Shown in pieces: positions 20,158 to 26,457 of a DNA stretch of 64,000 nt. Both the position numbers and the translations under genes were made by a program. The notes beneath the pieces were generated by a model. It did not search any database and had not been told where the DNA came from. It saw only the letters and a program-made list of their open reading frames with translations. Position 1 is the stretch's first letter; each line of letters begins with the position of its first letter. The stretch is from Pseudaeromonas aegiceratis (lineage in GTDB: Bacteria > Pseudomonadota > Gammaproteobacteria > Enterobacterales > Aeromonadaceae). The DNA is taken from the NCBI RefSeq assembly GCF_046254905.1, contig NZ_CP158016.1:3162001-3226000 (forward strand), in the 5' to 3' direction.

Positions 20158-20448
20158 ATGAAAATCATCGCCCTCATGACTAGCCTACTGCTGCTCGGAT
20201 CGCTGTCTGTGTCCGCCGCCCAGCAAAAAGACGCGTGGAAACCGGATGGCAAGCCTTCCGCCAACTGGGATGACAGGGAATATGACTGGTGGCAACACAA
20301 CTGCCTGGATCTGAGCATTGGCGATGCCCGCATCAGCCTCAACAACTGCGACGCCTACGATAAGAAGTACCGTGACCATTACAACCGCAGCGTGAACAGT
20401 GGCAACAACCCTGGCAAGGGCCACGACAAGAGCAATAAGAAACACTGA
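20158..20448 (+). CDS. Small secreted protein of unknown function
   Basis: A 96-residue protein with a clear Sec signal peptide (MKIIALMTSLLLLGSLSVSA, cut near AQQ). The mature part of about 75 residues is rich in Asp, Asn, Lys, Trp and Tyr, with two cysteines (WQHNCLDL and NNCDAYDKKY) that could form one disulfide. The tail is basic and Gly/Asn/Lys-rich. It has an AGGAG-type ribosome-binding site. I recognise no family. It lies just upstream of the manganese riboswitch, but nothing shows a link. Confidence 0.7.
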   Translation: MKIIALMTSLLLLGSLSVSAAQQKDAWKPDGKPSANWDDREYDWWQHNCLDLSIGDARISLNNCDAYDKKYRDHYNRSVNSGNNPGKGHDKSNKKH

Positions 20449-20489
20449 AGCGGCAGCACTGGACAGCCAGCCACACAGTGGGTAGATTA

Positions 20490-20657
20490 GCGCCCGTCAC
20501 TGGGGAGTAGCCTCCCGCGACCAATTATGGCAGCGCGGGGCGGATATCAACACACTTGGCCCGCAGGCTATGGTATCCGCGACACTGGTTTGGCAAGACC
20601 TTTGACCATGACACCACCGTACCAAGGCCGGGGTGGTGGCTTGGTCTTTGGTTTTTT
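20490..20657 (+). promoter_or_regulatory. yybP-ykoY manganese riboswitch
   Basis: Conserved aptamer elements occur in order: GGGGAGTAGCC (20502-20512), ATCAACACACTTGGC (20526-20540) and GCAAGACCTTTGACC (20593-20607). The expression platform follows. A terminator stem (20621-20629 with 20638-20645) is followed by a T-rich tract ending at 20657. It overlaps a competing 7-bp helix, CACCACC (20612-20618) with GGTGGTG (20632-20638). The two helices cannot form together, so Mn2+ binding should favour read-through. The gene controlled is the GDT1-family exporter 13 nt downstream, the class of target expected for this riboswitch. Confidence 0.92.
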
Positions 20658-20670
20658 CCGGCCAGGATAA

Positions 20671-21249
20671 ATGACTATGGATGCTTTCTTTGTTCCCACC
20701 GGCATAGTGGCCTTGGCCGAAATCGGCGACAAGACCCAGTTGCTGGCTCTCGTGCTCGCCGCTCGCTTCCGCCGCCCCCTGCCCATCGTCATGGGCATTC
20801 TCGTTGCCACCTTGCTCAACCACGCCCTGGCCGGCGCCGTAGGCCAAGCCCTGACCGCCCTGCTGGGGCCCGAGGTGTTGCGCTGGTGTCTGGGGATTTC
20901 CTTCCTGTTGATGGCCGGCTGGACCCTGATCCCGGACAAACTCGACGATGAAGAGAGCCAGCTCAAGGGACATTGGGGGGTGTTCAGCACCACCCTGATC
21001 GCCTTCTTCCTGGCCGAGATGGGCGACAAGACCCAGCTGGCAACCATTGCCCTGGCCGCCCAATATGCCAACGTGGTGGCAGTGGTCGCCGGCACCACGG
21101 TAGGCATGCTGCTGGCCAATGTCCCCGTCGTCTATCTGGGAGAAAAAGCCGCCAAGGCCATTCCCCTGCGCCTGGTGCACGGCCTGGCCGCCGCGCTGTT
21201 TGCCCTGCTGGGGCTCATGATTCTGTTCCGGGTGGATCGGCTGTTTTGA
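20671..21249 (+). CDS. mneA: GDT1/UPF0016 family manganese exporter
   Basis: The 192 residues contain six membrane helices in two repeats. Each repeat starts with the family motif E-x-G-D-(K/R)-T: AEIGDKTQL at about 14-22 and AEMGDKTQL at about 116-124. These acidic residues bind the transported cation. Bacterial members such as Vibrio cholerae MneA export Mn2+, and the yybP-ykoY riboswitch upstream supports the same substrate here. The ATG at 20671 has an AGGA site; a second in-frame ATG 6 nt later is an alternative. The symbol is given by analogy. Confidence 0.9.
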   Translation: MTMDAFFVPTGIVALAEIGDKTQLLALVLAARFRRPLPIVMGILVATLLNHALAGAVGQALTALLGPEVLRWCLGISFLLMAGWTLIPDKLDDEESQLKGHWGVFSTTLIAFFLAEMGDKTQLATIALAAQYANVVAVVAGTTVGMLLANVPVVYLGEKAAKAIPLRLVHGLAAALFALLGLMILFRVDRLF

Positions 21250-21318
21250 CTCGCCGGCACCTCAGGATCTTTCTCACATTTCCCGCCATGAAAATGGTTT
21301 CAGATTCTGAGAAAAGAG

Positions 21319-21415
21319 TATGATGGTCGACGACGTGCATGGGCCCTCGGGTCCGGCTCGTCATGACAACACCGTAAAGACCCCAAGTTAGGCGACCTCA
21401 CGGTCGCCTTTTTTT
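21319..21415 (+). ncRNA. Candidate small RNA
   Basis: A consensus-like -10 box TATGAT (21319-21324) lies about 85 nt upstream of a strong intrinsic terminator (stem 21391-21397 with 21402-21408, then seven T). Between them is no ORF. A structured element is possible: GACGA (21329-21333) pairs with TCGTC (21358-21362), enclosing GGGCC/GGTCC. A single-stranded stretch (about 21363-21390) follows. The -35 region is poor. Alternatively this is just a long 3' UTR and terminator of the manganese exporter gene. It is not a family I recognise. Confidence 0.4.
21391..21415 (+). terminator. Intrinsic terminator
   Basis: Stem GGCGACC/GGTCGCC around a 4-nt loop, followed by seven T. It serves the manganese exporter transcript, the candidate small RNA, or both. 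Confidence 0.9.
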
Positions 21416-21416
21416 G

Positions 21417-21845
21417 TCAAAAGCGCCAGCGATACTCCATCTGCACCTGTTCGGTCGACATCTGTACCTGCCATTGCAGGGTGTGATCCAGGCTCTCAAC
21501 CCGCAACTTCATGCTGTTACCCTGCAGGCGTAACGAGGTAAACCCCAGTCCGCTGCGAATGTTGAGTTCGGGCCGCGCCCGCCGCCAGGACCAGCCTTCA
21601 GGGGCACCCGCTTGCCGCCAGGCCTGAGACACGGCGGCAGGAGGAGACACCAGGCCAGCAGTGGCATTGCTACTAGCCAGGGGGACGCGGGTCGGTAGTG
21701 TCAACCAAACGTGGCGACTCAAGGGAAGCGGGCCGAGCGGGATCTCGGTCCAGCGTGGCGCGACCAGCCCCTCCGGTTGGGCCAGGCAACCGAATGACAC
21801 CAAACATAACAGGCAGAGAAGGCTGCCAACCCGGCCCCAGACCAT
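21417..21845 (-). CDS. Exported hypothetical protein
   Basis: A 142-residue protein with a signal peptide (about 1-22, ending CLA before QPEG). The mature part is rich in Arg, Trp and Leu and looks like beta strands in its second half (RLQGNSMKLRVESLDHTLQW then QVQMSTEQVQMEYRWRF), ending in an aromatic residue. That C-terminus could suggest an outer-membrane or periplasmic beta protein, but I recognise no family. The ATG has an AGGAG site. It is convergent with the manganese exporter gene and divergent from the amylase gene. Confidence 0.65.
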   Translation of the reverse strand: MVWGRVGSLLCLLCLVSFGCLAQPEGLVAPRWTEIPLGPLPLSRHVWLTLPTRVPLASSNATAGLVSPPAAVSQAWRQAGAPEGWSWRRARPELNIRSGLGFTSLRLQGNSMKLRVESLDHTLQWQVQMSTEQVQMEYRWRF

Positions 21846-22050
21846 GGTGCCCGCTCCTGATGATCGTCCCTATCTTGGGTCTAGCAGGTTCCGGGGAAAA
21901 TGCGCAGCGCGATGGTTTTTTTATGGCGGCCATTCAGGGCACATCTGAAAACGTAACCATCTTAATGAAGGTCACATTTTGATGGATTCACCATGAACAG
22001 TGACCGCGAGACTTCTAGAATGGGTCTTTCGCCCCAACCAGGATCCCCGC

Positions 22051-24180
22051 ATGTTCAAGCTTAAGACGTTGTCAGCAATGACATTTGGCGCCATGTTGGC
22101 GCTGCCGGCCCAGGCCAGCGCCCTGGGTGATACTCCTTTGTATCTCAATATCAACCAGCAGGCCGTCTCCGATGCGCTGCAATTGCAGCCGGCTGGCACC
22201 ACTCAGTTCAAGGTGACCACCCGTCTGGAAAAGGGCACCTACCAGATCCAGATCGCCGACAAAAACCACACCTGTGGCAGCACCTTCGGTCCGGAGGCCA
22301 GCAAGCCCCTGCCGTTTGGCGCCATGAACCCGCTGAGCAGCTGTGCCAAGGGCGAGCACTATCAGCTCAAGGTGCTGCTGGCCGGCGACTATGACTTCAC
22401 CCTGGATGGCCGGGATCCCAAGGCCCCGACCCTCAAGGTGCTGCGCGCCACCAAGAAGGGCGTCTTCAAGCGTCAGCCCCCTGCCGTGGATTGTGCCAGC
22501 TGGGATGGCAAACCGGTGACCGTCAGCGTCGCCAAAACCTGGCCGAACGGCACCCTGTTGCGGGATGCCTATTCCGGTCAGACGGCCAAGGTGACCGGTG
22601 GCAAGATCACCATGAGCCCGGCCCCGCAGAGCGAAGGGATGTTGCTGCTGGAAGAGGCCAAACCGGCCGTCCAGACCGCCTTCAGCTGGGACAATGCCAC
22701 CGTCTATTTCATGCTCACCGACCGGTTCAAAAACGGAGATACCAGCAACGACAACTCCTTCGGCCGGCATAAAGACGGCAAGGACGAGATCGGCACCTGG
22801 CATGGTGGTGACTTCAAGGGGATCACCGAGAAGCTCGACTACATCAAATCCCTGGGCGTCAACGCCATCTGGATCACCCCCATGGTGGAGCAGATCCACG
22901 GTTACATCAGTGGTGGTGCCGATGGCAGCTTCCCCTTCTACGGTTACCACGGCTATTGGGCATTGGACTTCACCAAGATAGATCCCAACTACGGTGACGA
23001 AGCGGCCCTCAAGACCATGGTCGACGAGGCCCACAAACGCGGGATCCGCGTCCTGCTGGACGTGGTGATGAACCATGCCGGCTATGCCACCCTGCCAGAT
23101 CTGCAGGATCTGGGGCTGCAAGACATAGCCCAGAACACCCAGGGATTACCCGCCCGCTGGGCCGATTGGAAGCCCAAGGGCAAGTATGAAGGCTGGGGCA
23201 GCGTCTCCCAATTCATCAACTACCAGTCCAGCGCCTGGAACAAGTGGTGGGGTCCTGACTGGGTACGTGCCGGCCTGCCGGGTTATACGGAACCCGGGGT
23301 GGATGACGTGACCGGCTCCGTCGGCGGTCTGCCCGACTTCAAGACCGAGTCCACCAAGTACGTGGATCTGCCCTACTTCCTCAAGCACAAGGCGGATACC
23401 AACGCCAAGTCGCTGCCCAATGCCACCGTAGTGGATTACCTGGTGAAATGGCACACCGACTGGGTCCGTCAGTTCGGCATCGATGGCTTCCGCGCCGATA
23501 CGGTCAAACACGTGGAACCCAAGGTGTGGGCCAAGTTGAAGGCCGCCGGCACGACCGCGCTCAAGGAGTGGAAGGCCGCCAACCCCGGCAAGAAGCTGGA
23601 TGATCTGCCCTTCTTCATGGTGGGTGAGGTCTGGGATCACGGCATGGCCAAGGACTTCTGGTTCGATAACGGCCTCGACTCCCTCATCAACTTCGATTAT
23701 CAGCGGGATGCCCTGGAATTCGCCCAGTGCATGAGCCATGTGGACCCCACTTATACCAAGTACGCCGGGACCATCAACAAGGATCCGCACTTCAATGTGT
23801 TGAGCTACATCTCCTCCCACGATACCAAGCTGTTCTTCGGCGACTATCAGGATGTGGCGCTGCAGAAACGCGCCGCCAACAGCTTCATGCTGCTGCCCGG
23901 TGGCGTGCAGATCTACTACGGTGATGAATCCGGCCGTGGTCTGATGAAGGATGGTGGAGTCTTCGACCAGGCGGTGCGCTCCGACATGAACTGGAGCGAG
24001 CTGGCCAGCGGAGAGAAGGCCGAGCTGGTGGCCCACTGGCAAAAGCTGGGGCAGTTCCGCAAGGCTCACCCAGCCATTGCCGCCGGTAGCCACAAGAAGG
24101 TGAGTGACAAGCCTTATGCCTTCGTCCGCCAGAAGGGCAAGGACAAGGTACTGGTGGTGTTTGCCGGCCGCCAAGGCTAG
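22051..24180 (+). CDS. Periplasmic alpha-amylase, GH13 (MalS-like)
   Basis: A 709-residue endo-acting 1,4-alpha-glucan hydrolase with a signal peptide (MFKLKTLSAMTFGAMLALPA). An N-terminal beta-rich accessory region (about 25-210) precedes the catalytic barrel. All four GH13 regions are present: DVVMNH (337-342), GFRADTVKH with nucleophile Asp483, GEVWDH with acid/base Glu526, and SSHDTK with Asp591. VYFMLTDRFKNGDTSND marks the barrel start. Length and layout resemble E. coli MalS (GH13_19). The ATG at 22051 with AGGAT is preferred over an upstream start that would bury the signal peptide. It lies alone, not in a mal operon. The 205-bp upstream region has no clear MalT box. Confidence 0.93.
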   Translation: MFKLKTLSAMTFGAMLALPAQASALGDTPLYLNINQQAVSDALQLQPAGTTQFKVTTRLEKGTYQIQIADKNHTCGSTFGPEASKPLPFGAMNPLSSCAKGEHYQLKVLLAGDYDFTLDGRDPKAPTLKVLRATKKGVFKRQPPAVDCASWDGKPVTVSVAKTWPNGTLLRDAYSGQTAKVTGGKITMSPAPQSEGMLLLEEAKPAVQTAFSWDNATVYFMLTDRFKNGDTSNDNSFGRHKDGKDEIGTWHGGDFKGITEKLDYIKSLGVNAIWITPMVEQIHGYISGGADGSFPFYGYHGYWALDFTKIDPNYGDEAALKTMVDEAHKRGIRVLLDVVMNHAGYATLPDLQDLGLQDIAQNTQGLPARWADWKPKGKYEGWGSVSQFINYQSSAWNKWWGPDWVRAGLPGYTEPGVDDVTGSVGGLPDFKTESTKYVDLPYFLKHKADTNAKSLPNATVVDYLVKWHTDWVRQFGIDGFRADTVKHVEPKVWAKLKAAGTTALKEWKAANPGKKLDDLPFFMVGEVWDHGMAKDFWFDNGLDSLINFDYQRDALEFAQCMSHVDPTYTKYAGTINKDPHFNVLSYISSHDTKLFFGDYQDVALQKRAANSFMLLPGGVQIYYGDESGRGLMKDGGVFDQAVRSDMNWSELASGEKAELVAHWQKLGQFRKAHPAIAAGSHKKVSDKPYAFVRQKGKDKVLVVFAGRQG

Positions 24181-24198
24181 GCCCAACGCCCGCAAGAC

Positions 24199-24228
24199 AA
24201 GACCGCTGCTGAGCAGCGGTCTTTTTTT
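24199..24228 (+). terminator. Intrinsic terminator of the amylase gene
   Basis: Stem GACCGCTG/CAGCGGTC with a 5-nt loop followed by seven T, starting 20 nt after the stop codon. Confidence 0.92.
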
Positions 24229-24324
24229 ATAAGCCAGGCAAGCGCCTAATGACTGAGGAGCCTGGGCAGCGAGGCGGTTGCATCACAGTGCAGGCTACTA
24301 AATCAGGGCCCAGCCCAAATGAAG

Positions 24325-24354
24325 CAAGGTGCAAATGTTGCCATTTGCACCTTG
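24325..24354. repeat. 13-bp perfect inverted repeat downstream of rraB
   Basis: CAAGGTGCAAATG (24325-24337) and its exact complement (24342-24354) surround a 4-nt loop, 27 nt past the rraB stop. No U-run follows on the minus strand. It may act as a weak terminator or 3'-end stabiliser for luxS-rraB. Confidence 0.6.
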
Positions 24355-24381
24355 TCGATTGCCGGGAGCAGCCTTGCCGGC

Positions 24382-24729
24382 TTACTCTTCGAAAAAGGTG
24401 CCCCAACCGTCGTAATCTACCCCGAAACGGGCGCAGATCGGCAACAGCTGACCGATCTCATCCAGGATCCGCTCGGCCTCCAACTCCCCCTCTGAGGTGG
24501 CATCGCAGCAAAAGATGGGGGCGCCATCATCCAGCTCCATCTCTTCGGCATCGGTCAGTTCAAACCCCAGCTTGAACAGCTCCACCGCCAGCTTCTCCAG
24601 CCGGTTGAAATCCCGGCAGGCAAAGTGGTGCTCTATGGTATACACGGCCTGCGGATTGCTGCCATCGGCCAACAGCTCATCGATGATGGCATCCGTTTCT
24701 TCCCGCCAATCCTGCAAAGTTTGACTCAT
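24382..24729 (-). CDS. rraB: Regulator of ribonuclease E activity B
   Basis: A 115-residue acidic protein that binds RNase E and inhibits or alters its activity, remodelling mRNA decay. It matches RraB in the opening helix (WREETDAIIDELLADGS), YTIEHHFAC, LEKLAVELFKLGFE and the acidic C-terminus ending in FGVDYDGWGTFFEE. It is slightly shorter than E. coli RraB (138). The ATG at 24729 has an AGGAACAGG site 14 nt after luxS; the longer open frame upstream is the luxS tail in another frame. Co-transcription with luxS is very likely. Confidence 0.93.
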   Translation of the reverse strand: MSQTLQDWREETDAIIDELLADGSNPQAVYTIEHHFACRDFNRLEKLAVELFKLGFELTDAEEMELDDGAPIFCCDATSEGELEAERILDEIGQLLPICARFGVDYDGWGTFFEE

Positions 24730-24743
24730 TGCCTGTTCCTGTC

Positions 24744-25253
24744 TTAAAGGGTGGCCAGCTTGTCGGCCGGCAGCGCCAGCTCGGCATTGCGGTTGACGCC
24801 GACACCACGGGCCAGCACCTGGCGGGCTATGCCCTGGGCCTCGTTCAGCGAGTGCATCACGAAGGTGCCACACTGATATTCGTTCAGCTCCGGGATCGCC
24901 GCCTGATCGGTGACCTGGAGGACATCTTCCATGGCCTGGGTCCAGGCGGTGGCCACCCTGGCCTCGTCCGGCTGGCCGATCAGGCTCATGTAGAAGCCGG
25001 TCCGGCAGCCCATGGGGGAGATGTCGATGATCTCCACGCCATCACCGTTCAGGTGATCCCGCATGAAACCGGCAAACAGGTGCTCCAGGGTATGGATGCC
25101 CTTCTCGCTGAGCAGTTCCTGATTGGGGCGGCAGAAGCGCAGGTCAAATACTGTGATGGGATCCCCGTGCGGGGTCGTCATGGTCTTGGCCACCCGTACC
25201 GCAGGCGCCTGCATGCGGGTGTGGTCAACGGTAAAGCTATCTAGCAACGGCAT
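24744..25253 (-). CDS. luxS: S-ribosylhomocysteine lyase (AI-2 synthase)
   Basis: A 169-residue metalloenzyme of the activated methyl cycle. It cleaves S-ribosylhomocysteine to homocysteine and DPD, the precursor of the AI-2 quorum signal. Metal ligands are all present: His54 and His58 in HTLEH and Cys128 in EYQCGTF. The catalytic cysteine is Cys83 in MGCRTGFY. Length matches E. coli LuxS (171). It is first gene of a luxS-rraB pair. No AI-2 receptor or Lsr gene is in the window. Confidence 0.97.
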   Translation of the reverse strand: MPLLDSFTVDHTRMQAPAVRVAKTMTTPHGDPITVFDLRFCRPNQELLSEKGIHTLEHLFAGFMRDHLNGDGVEIIDISPMGCRTGFYMSLIGQPDEARVATAWTQAMEDVLQVTDQAAIPELNEYQCGTFVMHSLNEAQGIARQVLARGVGVNRNAELALPADKLATL

Positions 25254-25295
25254 TGGATGTCTCCTTGGGAGTGACAGTCGGGGGACGGCGCCATT

Positions 25296-25871
25296 TTACA
25301 GATCATCCTTGCATTGGCGATACTGGGCGCCATAACGCCGGGCCCGCTCATCCACCTTGCGGGCCGTCTTCATCAGCCAGGTCTTACTCTTATAAGTCCC
25401 GCGACGAAAACCACCCCAGCCTTCGTGGTAGTTGAGATACTGGTTATAAGCATCCCACTTGGAGACGCCATTGAGCTTCTGCGTTCTGGCGGTATACCAG
25501 CCCATGAAGTCGATGGCATCGGCAAAATTGTCCCGCGAGGCGAACCAGCGCCCCGCATCCTTGGTGTAATCATCCCAGGTCTCATCCTTGACCTGAGCAA
25601 AACCAAAGGCGGAACTGGGCCGACCGATGGGGATAAACAGAAAATAGCGCATGGGAGGCTTGGCATCATGCCGGAAGCTGGATTCCTGGTACATCATGGC
25701 CATGGGAACCTGCAGGGGTGTCCCCCAGCGCGCCGTCATGTCTTGCGCCGCCTCCAGCCAACCGCTCTTTTGTCGGAAGATGGCACAGAGATCCTCCTGA
25801 TTGCTGGGCGGCGTGGTATTGCTGCAGGCCACCAACCAGAGGGAACAGACCATCAACAACAGATGTTTCAC
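25296..25871 (-). CDS. SLT-type lytic transglycosylase-like lipoprotein
   Basis: The start is a GTG at 25871 with AGGAG at 6-nt spacing, giving MKHLLLMVCSLWLVACSN, a lipoprotein signal peptide with lipobox LVAC. The earlier GTG at 25886 is less well placed. The 191-residue product has VPMAMMYQESSFRHD, the catalytic-Glu motif of SLT transglycosylases, followed by SSAFGFAQVKDETWDDY and a helical C-terminus with YNQYLNYHEGWGGF. It probably cleaves or binds peptidoglycan at the outer membrane. It is monocistronic, between luxS and glnB. Confidence 0.85.
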   Translation of the reverse strand: MKHLLLMVCSLWLVACSNTTPPSNQEDLCAIFRQKSGWLEAAQDMTARWGTPLQVPMAMMYQESSFRHDAKPPMRYFLFIPIGRPSSAFGFAQVKDETWDDYTKDAGRWFASRDNFADAIDFMGWYTARTQKLNGVSKWDAYNQYLNYHEGWGGFRRGTYKSKTWLMKTARKVDERARRYGAQYRQCKDDL

Positions 25872-25897
25872 CTTGCTCTCCTGCACACAAATAGCAA

Positions 25898-25916
25898 GGG
25901 GCCGACAATCGGCCCC
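25898..25916 (-). terminator. Probable terminator of glnB
   Basis: Perfect 8-bp stem GGGGCCGA/TCGGCCCC with a 3-nt loop, 21 nt after the glnB stop. Only a weak T-rich tract follows on the minus strand. Confidence 0.6.
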
Positions 25917-25937
25917 CGAGTACCAGCGCCGCGCTAA

Positions 25938-26276
25938 TCAGACGGCTTCTTCGTTCTCTTCGCCGGTACGGATCCGGATGATGCGTTCCACTGAGGTAAC
26001 GAAGATCTTGCCGTCGCCAATCTTGCCGGTATGGGCACTCTTGGTGATCGCCTCTATGCTGCGCTCCACATCATCGTCGTTCACGACCAGCTCCAATTTA
26101 ACCTTGGGCAGGAAGTCCACCACATACTCGGCACCACGATACAATTCGGTGTGCCCCTTCTGACGACCAAACCCCTTGACCTCGGACACCGTCATACCGC
26201 TGATGCCAATTTCACCCAATGCTTCACGAACATCATCCAGCTTGAAGGGCTTAATGATGGCTTCAATTTTCTTCAT
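25938..26276 (-). CDS. glnB: Nitrogen regulatory protein P-II (GlnB)
   Basis: A 112-residue trimeric PII sensor of 2-oxoglutarate and ATP/ADP, uridylylated at Tyr51. It begins MKKIEAIIKPFKLDDVREAL and has the T-loop HTELYRGAEY. The B-loop TGKIGDGKIF and C-terminal RIRTGEENEEAV are typical. The Lys3-Lys-type start and Val/Asp positions in the fifth strand resemble E. coli GlnB more than the two GlnK proteins at 60.7 and 63.0 kb. Monocistronic, with an AAGGAG site. It would act on glutamine synthetase adenylylation and NtrB. Confidence 0.93.
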   Translation of the reverse strand: MKKIEAIIKPFKLDDVREALGEIGISGMTVSEVKGFGRQKGHTELYRGAEYVVDFLPKVKLELVVNDDDVERSIEAITKSAHTGKIGDGKIFVTSVERIIRIRTGEENEEAV

Positions 26277-26407
26277 GATTTACTCCTTGCCAACGATTCG
26301 TCTCAGGCGGTTGCCAGGCCATCCATGGTGCCTGGATGCCGCTTTGCCCAGCCCGCACACATCGGGCTTCGGCGGATTGATCTGACGGCTATCATAATGA
26401 AATACAA

Positions 26408-26432
26408 GGGCCCGCACCAGTGATGCGGGCCC
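26408..26432 (-). terminator. Terminator of the minor-pilin operon
   Basis: Stem GGGCCCGCA/TGCGGGCCC (9 bp, 7-nt loop) located 26 nt after the pilV stop, followed by a moderately T-rich tract on the minus strand. Confidence 0.7.
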
Positions 26433-26457
26433 GTTTGCGAGGCAGATCCCTTACCCG

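Noticed and set aside
21300..21330. Fur box upstream of the candidate sRNA (RyhB analogue)
   Set aside because: No 19-bp GATAAT-type palindrome is present near the -10 box.
21940..22050. CRP and MalT sites upstream of the amylase
   Set aside because: Only one TCACA half-site is visible and no GGGGA(T/G)GAGG-like MalT box.
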